NCBI RefSeq assembly: GCF_014873915.1
Contig: NZ_JADBEJ010000002.1
Location: forward strand, 1-64,000
Direction of reading: 5' to 3'
DNA: 64,000 nucleotides
Source of the DNA: Amycolatopsis roodepoortensis
GTDB taxonomy: Bacteria > Actinomycetota > Actinomycetes > Mycobacteriales > Pseudonocardiaceae
Of the stretch, positions 36,387-44,733 are shown piece by piece. Every line of letters begins with the position of its first letter. The first letter of the stretch is position 1. The position numbers and the translations under genes were made by a program. Below the pieces are notes generated by a model, which saw only the letters and a list, made by a program, of their open reading frames with translations, was not told the origin of the DNA and ran no database searches.

Positions 36387-38054
36387 GTGAACGTTTCCGA
36401 CCTCGCGGGCAGGCTCCGCGATCTTCGGTTCGACGGCTACACCGACACCGGGATCGCGACCGAGATCGAACGCTTCCGCAGCGGTGACGGCACCGGAAGC
36501 ATCGGTATCGCCGTCGACGCGTTGAAATCCGTCGCGGGCGCGCTCGCCGACACCGACAAGACGCTGCGTGACGAGCTGGGCAAGCTCGGCGTGGAATGGC
36601 AAAGCGAGGCCGGCGGTGCCGCCGGTCAGGTGTTCACCGAGCAGGCGGGTTTCTCCCAGGACGCGAACTCGAAGGTCTCGCACTCCGCGGAGATGATCTT
36701 CGCCCAGGGTGAGGCCTTCAACCGGACGCTGCACAAGCTCCCGGATCCGGAGGTGGTCCGGAAGGGCGCCGGCGGCCTGACCGTCGGTGACGTCCTGCTG
36801 AGCCTGATCGGGTTCGAGACCGACCACGCCAAAACCGTCAGCGCCGCGAACAACGCGCGGGCGCAGGCGCAGGAGGCGTTGAACGACTACGCCAAGACGA
36901 GCGGCGAGAACCTGCTGTCGACCGGCACGCTGGCCGACCCGCAGGCGATGAACCTGACCCAGACCACGACGGCCGCCGGAGCGGGCGGTGGTTCCGCCAC
37001 GCTCGATCTGGCGGGCACGGCCACGGATCTGACCCCGGACGGCAGCGTGCGGCCCGCGTCGGCCGCCGTCGAATCGAAGTACGTGCCGCCGGTCGCGCAG
37101 CCCGTCAGCAACCCGAAGGCGCCGTCCTACGACGCGCCGACCCCGGCCTACGGCGTCGCCATGGGCGGCGGGACGGCCCGCAAGACCGGCGCGTCGGTGC
37201 CGAACGCCGGGGCCACGGCGCCCGCGGCCGCCGCTCCGACCACGCCCTCCGGCACGTCGAAGCCCGCCCCCGCACCAGGTGCCGGCTGGGTGACGCCGAA
37301 CCGGCCGTCCCCGCAGCCCGAACAGGGCAGGCCGTCGTACCCGGTCACCGGCTCGCCGACCTCGCCGCCGTTCGCTCCGCCGGGCGCGCCGAACATCCCG
37401 AACACCCCGAACGTGCCGCCGGGCCAGTCCACCGGCAGCGCGCCGCCGAACAGCACCACCTCGGCGCAGCCGGTCGGCAAGTCGTTCGGCACCGGCCCCG
37501 GTCTCGACAGCGCCGTCGGCAAGGGTCCCGGCTCCAGCTCGGGCCCTGGTGTCTTCGGCAACGTCGGCGGTGGCGCGGGTGGCGACCAGGCGCTCGGCAA
37601 GGGCCGCTCCGTCGGCTCCGGACCGCAGGCGCCGATGGCCCCAGGCAACGAATCCGGCCGCGGTTTCCCAGCCGTCCCGAAGATCGCCGGCCCGGCCGCG
37701 GGCGACCTGGGCGCCGGTGCCGCGGCGCTCGGCGCCGGTGTCGCCGGTGGCGCGCTCAGTGGCGACCGGGAACGCGACCGCCGTCCCCGTCAGGAAGGCG
37801 GCGGCGTGAAGCCGACCCGCCAGCTCCCGATCGGTGAGCTTCCCGAAGAGGAGGCCATGCGGCGCTCGGAGAAGATCGGCGCGAAGCAGCCGAAGCCCGA
37901 GTCGAAGTTCATGGAGCGTGCGGCCACCCAGGACGTCGAAGAGGACGCGGAGCACATCAGGCGTTACGGCGTCGACGACAAGGACCTGTTCACCGACGAG
38001 CGGCTGGTGTCCCCGGACGTCATCGGTGACCACGGCAACCGGGAAGCGCGCTGA
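36387..38054 (+). CDS. PPE-like ESX substrate with long Pro/Gly-rich region
   Basis: 555 aa from a GTG. The N-terminal ~180 residues form an all-helical PPE/WXG-like domain (VDALKSVAGALADTDKTLRD, LGVEWQSEAGGAAGQVFTEQ). A long low-complexity section rich in Pro, Gly, Ser and Ala follows (about 190-440). The charged C-terminus runs ERDRRPRQEGGGVKPTRQLP. This layout matches large ESX-exported proteins of actinomycetes. The next gene encodes an EspG-type chaperone, which in mycobacteria binds PE/PPE substrates, so the two are probably cognate. Confidence 0.7.
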   Translation: MNVSDLAGRLRDLRFDGYTDTGIATEIERFRSGDGTGSIGIAVDALKSVAGALADTDKTLRDELGKLGVEWQSEAGGAAGQVFTEQAGFSQDANSKVSHSAEMIFAQGEAFNRTLHKLPDPEVVRKGAGGLTVGDVLLSLIGFETDHAKTVSAANNARAQAQEALNDYAKTSGENLLSTGTLADPQAMNLTQTTTAAGAGGGSATLDLAGTATDLTPDGSVRPASAAVESKYVPPVAQPVSNPKAPSYDAPTPAYGVAMGGGTARKTGASVPNAGATAPAAAAPTTPSGTSKPAPAPGAGWVTPNRPSPQPEQGRPSYPVTGSPTSPPFAPPGAPNIPNTPNVPPGQSTGSAPPNSTTSAQPVGKSFGTGPGLDSAVGKGPGSSSGPGVFGNVGGGAGGDQALGKGRSVGSGPQAPMAPGNESGRGFPAVPKIAGPAAGDLGAGAAALGAGVAGGALSGDRERDRRPRQEGGGVKPTRQLPIGELPEEEAMRRSEKIGAKQPKPESKFMERAATQDVEEDAEHIRRYGVDDKDLFTDERLVSPDVIGDHGNREAR

Positions 38055-38058
38055 ACCT

Positions 38059-38829
38059 GTGCCGAACGACAACGGCAGCCTGGTGCTGTCCGCACTCGAG
38101 TTCGAAATGCTCTGGGAAGCCGAACGGCTGCCCCGCCGTCATGCCGCACTCGACGTGCCGAGCCCCGGAACGACCCATACGGAGCGGGCGGCGCTGATCG
38201 AAGAAGCCTGGGAATCCCTGCGCGCGCGAGGTCTCGCGCGGGGACACCAGGCGTCGGGCGAGCTGGTCGACATGCTGAACCTGTTCGCGCACCCCCGGAT
38301 CGCGATCGACGTCTGGGTGTGGACCGACCGCGAGATCAAGGGCCAGGCGGTGAGCGTCGGCAACCAGGCGTTGCTCGGCGTGATCGACTCCGGCCAGGTG
38401 TGGCTGATCCCCGCCAGGGAGAGCTCCCTCGCCGAAGCCGCGGTCTCGGTCGCGGGTGATCTCGGCCCCGGCGTCGGCCAGTCGATCAGCGTCCCGCACG
38501 ACGTCCTCGTCCAGGCCGACGCCGCCGCCCGCGGCGACGCGAAGGCTCTGGTCACCGCACTGGAAGACCTGGACGTGCCCCTCTGGCAGGCCCAGGAGGT
38601 GGCGGGCATGCTGCTCGGCCAGGAGGCACGCGGCCAGTTCGGTGTCGAACGCGCGGGCCGCGACGGCCGGCCCCGGCGCGCGGACAGGGTGGTCGCCTTC
38701 TACGACACGGACGCGGGGCGGTACCTGTTCCAGGTCGCGCGGAACCGGGACGGGCGGGATTGGGCGACCATCACCCCGGCCGACAACCAGTTGCTGGCGA
38801 CCAGGATCCGGGAAGTCACCGATTTCTGA
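38059..38829 (+). CDS. EspG-family ESX secretion chaperone
   Basis: 256 aa from the GTG at 38059, four bases after the previous stop. It has the EspG profile: N-terminal LVLSALEFEMLWEAERLPRR, ARGLARGHQASGELVDMLNL, and a C-terminal VAFYDTDAGRYLFQVARNRD followed by TITPADNQLLATRIREV. EspG proteins are cytosolic and hold PE/PPE-type substrates soluble for delivery to the ESX machine. The likely partner is the PPE-like protein encoded just upstream. Confidence 0.85.
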   Translation: MPNDNGSLVLSALEFEMLWEAERLPRRHAALDVPSPGTTHTERAALIEEAWESLRARGLARGHQASGELVDMLNLFAHPRIAIDVWVWTDREIKGQAVSVGNQALLGVIDSGQVWLIPARESSLAEAAVSVAGDLGPGVGQSISVPHDVLVQADAAARGDAKALVTALEDLDVPLWQAQEVAGMLLGQEARGQFGVERAGRDGRPRRADRVVAFYDTDAGRYLFQVARNRDGRDWATITPADNQLLATRIREVTDF

Positions 38830-38977
38830 TTCGCCCGATTATCGGCGGGGTGGAAGTTGGCGTGGATACGCGCACGGCCAACTCCGGAGGTCTTAAAGTA
38901 GGCGCCGGGAACCGTCCTGACCGGCCGCGCGTCTGATCGGGCGGATACGAGTTTTTCCGTGAAGGGGATGACGAACC

Positions 38978-39289
38978 GTGCCTGTGTACGACCCGGATTC
39001 CATGGGGATCGCCGCCGGTCAGGTGGAGAAGCTCAAGGACGAGTTCGAGAAGACGAAAAAAGGCGTCACCGGGATGGATGACGAGAAGGAATCCCCCTTC
39101 GGCGGAGTGGACGAGCACGGCGACGCGCACGGCGCGGTCGGCAAGTTCAAACAGGGCGTCCACAACGAATTCGATTCGGCCGGTCAGCTGATGGAGGCCA
39201 CGGCCTTCGTGCTGCGAAAGGCGGCGGGGTTGATCAAGGAGACCGAAGCGGTCCACGTGGACAACCTGAAGGTGCACGGGGAACTGTGA
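38978..39289 (+). CDS. small WXG100-like/ESX-associated protein (103 aa)
   Basis: Helical protein starting at a GTG, with MGIAAGQVEKLKDEFEKTKK and QLMEATAFVLRKAAGLIKET as two main helices and an acidic, His-containing loop between. No Trp-x-Gly is present, so it is a variant of the small two-helix substrates. It follows EspG after 148 bases and precedes the transglycosylase fusion by 44 bases, so it could be the dimer partner of one of the larger substrates. Confidence 0.65.
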   Translation: MPVYDPDSMGIAAGQVEKLKDEFEKTKKGVTGMDDEKESPFGGVDEHGDAHGAVGKFKQGVHNEFDSAGQLMEATAFVLRKAAGLIKETEAVHVDNLKVHGEL

Positions 39290-39333
39290 CGACTCGCCAG
39301 GCCTGGGGGCCGCGGACCAAGGGGGCTTGAGCA

Positions 39334-40455
39334 GTGGCTTTGAACGGTGTCGGCGCCGGCACGCCGGACGGCTGGGACGGACTGACCCAGAAGGCCGAGC
39401 AGATCAGCAAGGTCAACCTCGCCGCCATTCAGAACGCGTCGAGGCAGTTCAAGACGGCGGCCGACAACGCGGGTGACCACAGCGCGGCGTTGAAAACGTC
39501 GACCGAAGCGTTGAACGGCGGCGTCTGGGCCGGACCCGCCGCGGAGGCCTTCTTCGAGTACGTCAAGTCGATCACGAGCGCCGGGAAGAACGTCGAGGAG
39601 CAGCTCGGCAAGGTCGTCGACGACCTCGATCGCGTCCACACCGATCTCGGCAACATCAAGATGCAGGTGAAGGGCGTCTACGAAGACGCCGAAGCCGCGG
39701 TCAACAAAAGGAACACCCAGGCGGAGGCGGACAAGAACGCCGCGATCACGGCCGCCGCGCAGGCGGAGAAGGATCACAAGCCGGCGCCGAGCCCTTCGGC
39801 CGACGAGATCATCCAAAAGGCCAAGACCGACATCAACGCGATCGCCAAGGACGCCGACGGCCGGGTCAAGGGACTGCTCGACCAGGCCAACCAGATGATC
39901 CAGAAGTCCCAAGAACTGATGAAGAAGGACATCCAGGGCGGTTACTCCACCGTCCCGATGCCCGGCAAGGACGGCTCCGTCCCGAAGCGCACCGGCGGTC
40001 TCCACGCCGGTGGCGGCGGTGGTGGAGGCGGTGGCGGTGGTGGCGGTGGGGGCGGCGGCCTCGGTCCGAGCGGCGGCCCGCCCTCGACGACACCGCCGGG
40101 CAACGTCCAGCAATGGATCCAAGAGGCCATCAAGATCCTGCAGGCCAACGGGATCCCGGTGACCGAGGCGGATATCCAGAAGATCTGGACGATCATCGAG
40201 AAGGAGTCCGGCGGCAACCCCAACGCCATCAACAACTGGGACTCCAACGCGGCGAAGGGCACGCCGTCCAAGGGGCTGATGCAGTGCATCGACCCGACCT
40301 TCAACGCGCACAAGCTTCCCGGGCACGACGACATCTACAACCCGGTGGACAACATCATCGCGGGCGTCCGGTACACGTTCTCGCGGTACGGCGGCTTCGA
40401 GGGCCACCCGGGCCTGAAGTCCATGGCCGGTGGCGGCGGTTACCAGGGCTACTAG
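39334..40455 (+). CDS. WXG100-type protein fused to a C-terminal lytic transglycosylase domain
   Basis: 373 aa from a GTG. Residues 1-120 are a WXG100-like helical hairpin with WAG at 65-67 (NGGVWAGPAAEAFF). A Lys/Ala-rich coiled region and a run of 17 Gly (226-242) follow. Residues about 258-373 form an SLT-type lytic transglycosylase domain with the probable catalytic Glu291 in IEKESGGNPNAIN, GLMQCIDPTFNAHKL and NPVDNIIAGVRYTFSRYGG. I infer an ESX-exported peptidoglycan-cleaving enzyme. It ends the ESX-type locus. A family A palindrome follows 45 bases after the stop. Confidence 0.88.
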   Translation: MALNGVGAGTPDGWDGLTQKAEQISKVNLAAIQNASRQFKTAADNAGDHSAALKTSTEALNGGVWAGPAAEAFFEYVKSITSAGKNVEEQLGKVVDDLDRVHTDLGNIKMQVKGVYEDAEAAVNKRNTQAEADKNAAITAAAQAEKDHKPAPSPSADEIIQKAKTDINAIAKDADGRVKGLLDQANQMIQKSQELMKKDIQGGYSTVPMPGKDGSVPKRTGGLHAGGGGGGGGGGGGGGGGGLGPSGGPPSTTPPGNVQQWIQEAIKILQANGIPVTEADIQKIWTIIEKESGGNPNAINNWDSNAAKGTPSKGLMQCIDPTFNAHKLPGHDDIYNPVDNIIAGVRYTFSRYGGFEGHPGLKSMAGGGGYQGY

Positions 40456-40500
40456 CGAGATTGACCGGCTCGGTGCCAGCGTCTTGGCCCGTCCGAAGTC

Positions 40501-40549
40501 CGTGAAGGCCCCCTTCACTGCGCTAGACGCAATGAAGGGGGCCTTCACG
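40501..40549. repeat. palindrome family A, copy 3
   Basis: 22-base arms (40501-40522, 40528-40549), one mismatch, loop CTAGA as in copy 2. It is located 45 bases downstream of the transglycosylase gene stop. Confidence 0.85.
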
Positions 40550-40574
40550 CGCCGGAACTGGGTTCAGGTCGCCC

Positions 40575-40805
40575 ATCTGGACGGACGACACGCGTGATCC
40601 GATGGACGTCACGCGTGATCAGACGGACGACACGCGTGATCCGATGGACGACACGCGTGACTGGATGGCCACCACGCTCGCGGCCGTATCGCGTCGCGCG
40701 TCGTCCGTCTGGACACGCGTGTCGTCCGTCTGGACACGCGTGTCGTCCGTCTGGACACGCGTGTCGGCCATTCCGTCACGGGTGTCGTCCCTCCAATCAC
40801 GCGAG
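40575..40805. repeat. 21-bp tandem units in two inverted blocks
   Basis: The left block (about 40575-40667) has four units of the type GGACGACACGCGTGATCCGAT with variation. The right block (about 40700-40805) has three near-identical units of GTCGTCCGTCTGGACACGCG type and degenerate ones, ending in CCAATCACGCGAGT. The blocks are roughly inverse to each other and share the CGCGTGAT core with the array at 17795. No gene is visible here; the whole gap 40456-40903 consists of repeats. Confidence 0.75.
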
Positions 40806-40817
40806 TCCCTGGCCCTC

Positions 40818-40874
40818 GTGTCGCGAAAGCCACTTTCGGGACATCTAGCGTCGCGAAAGTGGCTTTCGCGACAC
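40818..40874. repeat. palindrome family B (CGCGAAAGCCACTTTCG), copy 1
   Basis: 25-base arms (40818-40842, 40850-40874) with one mismatch and loop ATCTAGC. Each arm contains an inner palindrome CGAAAGCCACTTTCG. Read on the opposite strand, this 57-mer is identical to the one at 60265-60321. It lies downstream of the minus-strand FAD monooxygenase gene, 30 bases after its stop. Confidence 0.9.
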
Positions 40875-40903
40875 GCCTTCGGGACCCGAGGCTCCCGAGC
40901 GCT

Positions 40904-42088
40904 TCAGTAATCCTTGAGCACCAAGGCGTTCGCCGCCTCCGTCAGCGGCCGCATGGCCGCCTTCATCACCCGGTCGCGGAACGGCAGATAGGGCAGCAGC
41001 CGCATCGACTGGATCTGCTTCCACTGCCGGAACCGCGTCTGCTTCTTCTGGTTCAGCGAAGCCAGCGCTTGGTTCCGAAGAATGAACGGCCGCATTTCCC
41101 TTTCGTACGAAGCGAAAGCGGCACGGTGGTCAGAAGAAGCAGCCAGTGAGCCGGCGAGCACATAGGCGCCGACGAGCGCCAAACTGGTGCCCTGCCCCGA
41201 AAGTGGCGAAGGCCCGTACCCCGCATCACCGACCAACGCGACGCGGCCGTCGGTGAACCGGTCCATCCGGATCTGCGTCATGGAATCGAAGTACAGCTCG
41301 CTCGACGCCATTTCCCGAAGCAGCCGCGGGATTTCCCAGCCCTGCCCCGGAAATCGGTCCGCGATCAGCTTCCGTTGCTGCTCGACGTCGTGGCGGTCGA
41401 AGTCGAGTTCCGGCGACTGGAAGCCGAGCATCGCCCGAGCCTCGGTGTTCTTTCGCGCGCTGTACAGCCCGGCCAGCTTTCCCGGGGTCATGTGGAAGAC
41501 CTGCCAGCGGTCGAGATCGAGGAAGTTCGGCACGGTGAACACCGCGAGATAGGTGTCCAGGTAGTGCGAAAACTGTTTCTCCGCCCCGAAAACCAGCGAT
41601 CGCACGGCCGAGTGCTGGCCGTCCGCGCCGACGACGAGGTCGAAGTCCCGCGCCTCGCCGCGAGCGAAGGTGACCCGGACACCGTCGGTCTGCTGCGCGA
41701 TTCCGGTGATCCAGTCCCCGTAGACGTACTCGACACCCTCCTGGGCGACCGAGGCCAGCGTGTCGGTGAGGTCGTCCCGCAGGATCTCGACGTCCTCGCT
41801 GTCGGTGAGCCCGCCGGTCAGCGTGTGGTCGGTGACCTTCACGAGCGTTTTCCCCTCGCCGTTCACGAACGACATCCCGCGCATGTCCGTGCTCAGCTCC
41901 CGGAGCCGCCCGAGCACCCCCATCCGGTCGACGACGCCGAGCGCCGTGCCCCGGATGTCGACCGCGTGCCCGCCGACGCGGGGCGCGGGGGCCCGCTCGA
42001 CGACCGTCGGCGCAAAACCGTGCCGACGCAGCCAGTACGCCAGCGTCGTACCGGCTATTCCCGCTCCCGAAATCAGGACCTTCCGCAT
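40904..42088 (-). CDS. FAD-dependent monooxygenase (TetX/aromatic hydroxylase type)
   Basis: 394 aa from the ATG at 42088. Class A flavoprotein hydroxylase. The Rossmann motif is VLISGAGIAGTTLAYWLRRH. The DG-type segment is LVVGADGQHSAVRSLVFG, and the second FAD motif is GRVALVGDAGYGPSPLSGQG. VERAPAPRVGGHAVDIRGTA fits the TetX/PgaE group. NADPH-driven hydroxylation of a phenolic or polyketide compound is expected, perhaps as resistance. It is divergent from a GntR-TetR hybrid regulator, which probably controls it. Confidence 0.9.
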   Translation of the reverse strand: MRKVLISGAGIAGTTLAYWLRRHGFAPTVVERAPAPRVGGHAVDIRGTALGVVDRMGVLGRLRELSTDMRGMSFVNGEGKTLVKVTDHTLTGGLTDSEDVEILRDDLTDTLASVAQEGVEYVYGDWITGIAQQTDGVRVTFARGEARDFDLVVGADGQHSAVRSLVFGAEKQFSHYLDTYLAVFTVPNFLDLDRWQVFHMTPGKLAGLYSARKNTEARAMLGFQSPELDFDRHDVEQQRKLIADRFPGQGWEIPRLLREMASSELYFDSMTQIRMDRFTDGRVALVGDAGYGPSPLSGQGTSLALVGAYVLAGSLAASSDHRAAFASYEREMRPFILRNQALASLNQKKQTRFRQWKQIQSMRLLPYLPFRDRVMKAAMRPLTEAANALVLKDY

Positions 42089-42180
42089 GCCCACTCCCTG
42101 TGTACGGTGTTTTGAAGCACTGCGTACAACGTATGGACACCGCGTCAAAACCCCAGGAAAAGTCGCAGAAAATCCCCAGT

Positions 42181-42190
42181 GCACTAGTGC
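42181..42190. promoter_or_regulatory. palindromic site in divergent promoter region
   Basis: GCACTAGTGC is a perfect 10-bp palindrome. A related half (CTAGTGCGC) lies at 42198-42206 and GTGCACTA recurs near 42226-42233, just ahead of the regulator start. This clustering suggests an operator for the divergent FAD monooxygenase and GntR-TetR hybrid genes. Function is inferred. Confidence 0.5.
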
Positions 42191-42248
42191 GGTCGAGCTA
42201 GTGCGCCCGATAAGGTGCCGTCAGGTGCACTATGGCAAGGAGCCGACC

Positions 42249-43151
42249 ATGACCGAGCCGCCCTACCTGCGGATCGCCGCCGAGATCCGCCGCCGGATCA
42301 CCTCCGGTGAGCTGCGCGAGGGCGACAAGGTCCCGTCGACGCGCCGGATCATCGCCGAATGGGGCGTCGCGATGGCGACCGCGACGAAGGTGCTCGCCAC
42401 GCTGAAACGGGACGGCCTGGTCGTCGCCAAACCCGGCGCGGGCACGGTCGTCGCGAGCCGCAACCGGAAGCCCGCGCCGAGGACCGAGGCGGAGCTGTCA
42501 CGCGAGCGGGTGGTCAAGGCGGCGATCCGGATCGCCGACGCCGAGGGCATCCGCGCGCTCTCGATGCGCCGCGTCGCCTCCGGCCTCGGCGTCGCGACGA
42601 TGGCGCTTTATCGCCATGTCACCGCGAAGGAGGAGCTGATCCTCGAAATGGCGGACCTGGCGCTCGGCGAGATCCGCTTCCCGCCCGAGCCGCCGCCCGG
42701 CTGGCGGGCGCAGCTGGAGCTGATGGCGAGGGCGCAATGGGCCCTGTTCCGGCGGCATCCGTGGCTCGCGCAGGCGCTCTCGATCACCCGCCCGCAGCCG
42801 CTGCCGAACCTGCTCGCCCACGCGGACTGGGCGACCCGCGCGCTCGACGGCCACGGCCTCCCGCCGTCGACGATCATGTACGCGCACATCACGATCTTCA
42901 ACCACGTCCGCGGGATCGCCCTCAGCTTCGAGGCCGAAGCCGACACCGAATCCGGGACGGCGGTCTCGGCCGACGCCTGGCTGGCGGAGCACGAGCCGAT
43001 CCTCTGGGATCTGGTCTCCGGCGGTCGTTTCCCGAACTTCGCCGGTGTCGTCTCGCGCGCCCCGTTCGACTACGACCTCGACACGCTCTTCGAGTTCGGG
43101 CTCCAACGACTCCTCGACGGCTACGCGGCCCTCCTCGCGAAGGCGAGTTAG
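42249..43151 (+). CDS. GntR-TetR hybrid transcriptional regulator
   Basis: 300 aa with two different DNA-binding modules. Residues 5-72 are a GntR winged helix (YLRIAAEIRRRITSGELREG, VPSTRRIIAEWGVAMATATK). Residues about 85-135 are a TetR HTH (VVKAAIRIADAEGIRALSMR, LGVATMALYRHVTAKEEL), followed by a TetR C-terminal helical domain. Such hybrids are known in actinobacteria. It is divergent from the FAD monooxygenase gene, the obvious target. Eleven bases separate it from the aminotransferase gene downstream. Confidence 0.88.
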   Translation: MTEPPYLRIAAEIRRRITSGELREGDKVPSTRRIIAEWGVAMATATKVLATLKRDGLVVAKPGAGTVVASRNRKPAPRTEAELSRERVVKAAIRIADAEGIRALSMRRVASGLGVATMALYRHVTAKEELILEMADLALGEIRFPPEPPPGWRAQLELMARAQWALFRRHPWLAQALSITRPQPLPNLLAHADWATRALDGHGLPPSTIMYAHITIFNHVRGIALSFEAEADTESGTAVSADAWLAEHEPILWDLVSGGRFPNFAGVVSRAPFDYDLDTLFEFGLQRLLDGYAALLAKAS

Positions 43152-43161
43152 CCTCACCCGC

Positions 43162-44325
43162 ATGTCCTTCCCCGGTCCCGCCGCACGTTCCGCCGTCCCG
43201 CCGTTCCATGTCATGGACGTCCTTTCGGCCGCGCAGGCGCGCCAACGCAGCCACGGGGACCTGGTCCCGCTGCTCGCCGGCCAGCCGTCCGCGCCGGCGC
43301 CGCGACCGGTCCTCGAAGCCGCGCAGCGGGCGCTGAAGGACCACAACCTCGGCTACACCGAGCAGCTCGGCATCCCCGAACTGCGCGAGGCCGTCGCGGA
43401 GCACTACAGCCGCACGTACCCGGTCGACGTGAGCCCCCAGGACGTCATCATGACGACCGGTTCCTCCGGCGGCTTCCTGCTCTCGTTCCTCAGCGCCTTC
43501 GAGGCGGGAGACCGGGTCGCGATGGCGCGTCCCGGCTATCCGGCCTACCGGAACCTGCTGAAGGTGCTCGGCTGCGAGGTCGTCGAGTTCGCCACCGGGC
43601 CCGAGACGAACTTCCAGCCCACCGTCGCCCGGCTGGACGAGCTGGGGCCCATCAAGGGACTCATCGTGGCCAGCCCGAGCAATCCGACCGGCACCGTCCT
43701 GCCACCGGGTGAACTCGCGGCGATCAGCGGCTGGTGCGCGTCACACGGCGTGCAGCTGATCAGCGACGAGATCTACCACGGGATCTCCTACGGCGCCGGG
43801 CTCGACTGCGCCTGGCAGTACGGCGACGAGGCGCTCGTCCTCGGCTCGTTCTCGAAGTACTTCGCCATGACCGGCTGGCGGCTCGGCTGGATGCTCGCGC
43901 CCCAGCGGCTGCATCGCGCGATCGACGTCCTGACCGGCAACTTCACCATCTGCCCGCCCGCGGTCTCCCAGCACGCCGCGGTCGCCGCGTTCACCCCGGA
44001 GGCGTACGCGGAGGCCGACGGCCACGTCGAGCGCTACCGGGCGAACCGCGACGTGCTCTTCGCCGGCCTCAAGGGCATCGGCATCGACAAGCTCGCGCCG
44101 GCCGAAGGCGCCTTCTACGCCTACGCCGATGTCTCCGCGTACACGAACGACAGCCTCAGCTGGTGCCAGCGGCTCCTCGCCGACACCGGGGTCGCGATCG
44201 CACCCGGGATCGACTTCGACCCGGTCGACGGCGGAAGGTTCGTGCGGTTCTCCTTCGCGGGATCGCGCGAGGACATCGACGAAGGGGTCCGCAGGCTCGG
44301 CGACTGGCTCGCTCAGCGTCCATAG
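43162..44325 (+). CDS. class I/II pyridoxal-phosphate aminotransferase
   Basis: 387 aa. Fold type I aminotransferase with LGYTEQLGIPELREAVAEHY, TTGSSGGFLL, VASPSNPTGTV and SDEIYHGISYG. The Schiff-base lysine is in LGSFSKYFAMTGWRLGW. The C-terminal EGAFYAYADVSAYTNDS matches aspartate/aromatic-type enzymes. The amino donor is unknown. Just 11 bases from the regulator gene, so probably co-transcribed. The gap 44326-44547 holds a small inverted repeat only. Confidence 0.88.
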   Translation: MSFPGPAARSAVPPFHVMDVLSAAQARQRSHGDLVPLLAGQPSAPAPRPVLEAAQRALKDHNLGYTEQLGIPELREAVAEHYSRTYPVDVSPQDVIMTTGSSGGFLLSFLSAFEAGDRVAMARPGYPAYRNLLKVLGCEVVEFATGPETNFQPTVARLDELGPIKGLIVASPSNPTGTVLPPGELAAISGWCASHGVQLISDEIYHGISYGAGLDCAWQYGDEALVLGSFSKYFAMTGWRLGWMLAPQRLHRAIDVLTGNFTICPPAVSQHAAVAAFTPEAYAEADGHVERYRANRDVLFAGLKGIGIDKLAPAEGAFYAYADVSAYTNDSLSWCQRLLADTGVAIAPGIDFDPVDGGRFVRFSFAGSREDIDEGVRRLGDWLAQRP

Positions 44326-44460
44326 GTGAACCCACGTCGCCAGGGCGCTTCCGAGGCCTTCTCGCGTCGTGTGGGCAGGCGCCCTGCCGCCGTGATAGCG
44401 GGGCCTTCGGCCGAGGCGGGTCCACCGGTCAGGGGGAACCCGGAAATCACCCTGAACGTT

Positions 44461-44492
44461 AGGCGGAACGAAGGCGCTCGCGAGTTCCGCCT
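44461..44492. promoter_or_regulatory. inverted repeat upstream of small membrane protein gene
   Basis: AGGCGGAAC (44461-44469), 14-base spacer, GTTCCGCCT (44484-44492), perfect arms. It lies 55 bases ahead of the 61-aa membrane protein gene and 135 bases after the aminotransferase stop. It could be a terminator or an operator. Confidence 0.45.
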
Positions 44493-44547
44493 GACAACCT
44501 GGACTCACCGGGTCCGCATGGGCACGGCGAGGCAATCGGAGGATGCC

Positions 44548-44733
44548 ATGTTCTGGAAGATCGTCGGCGGGCTGATCCTGGCTTGGGTGGCCTTCATGGT
44601 GCTCGGATCCGTGCTCGGTTTTCTCGTGAAGGCCGTCTTTTGGATCGCCGTCATCGGCGGTGCGGTCTTCCTCGGCACGGCCGCGTATGGCGCCATCAAG
44701 GGCAAGGGCACCCCGAAGCAGCTGCGCCGCTAA
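44548..44733 (+). CDS. small membrane protein (61 aa)
   Basis: Two closely spaced hydrophobic helices (IVGGLILAWVAFMVLGSVLG, AVFWIAVIGGAVFLGTAAYG) and a basic C-terminal tail. Many actinomycetes encode such short bitopic or hairpin proteins of unknown role. CGGAGG lies five bases before the ATG. The stop overlaps that of the convergent methyltransferase gene by four bases. Confidence 0.65.
   Translation: MFWKIVGGLILAWVAFMVLGSVLGFLVKAVFWIAVIGGAVFLGTAAYGAIKGKGTPKQLRR

Noticed and set aside
40575..40805. CRISPR array
   Set aside because: Units are contiguous 21-mers without unique spacers and occur in two inverse blocks; no cas genes are present.
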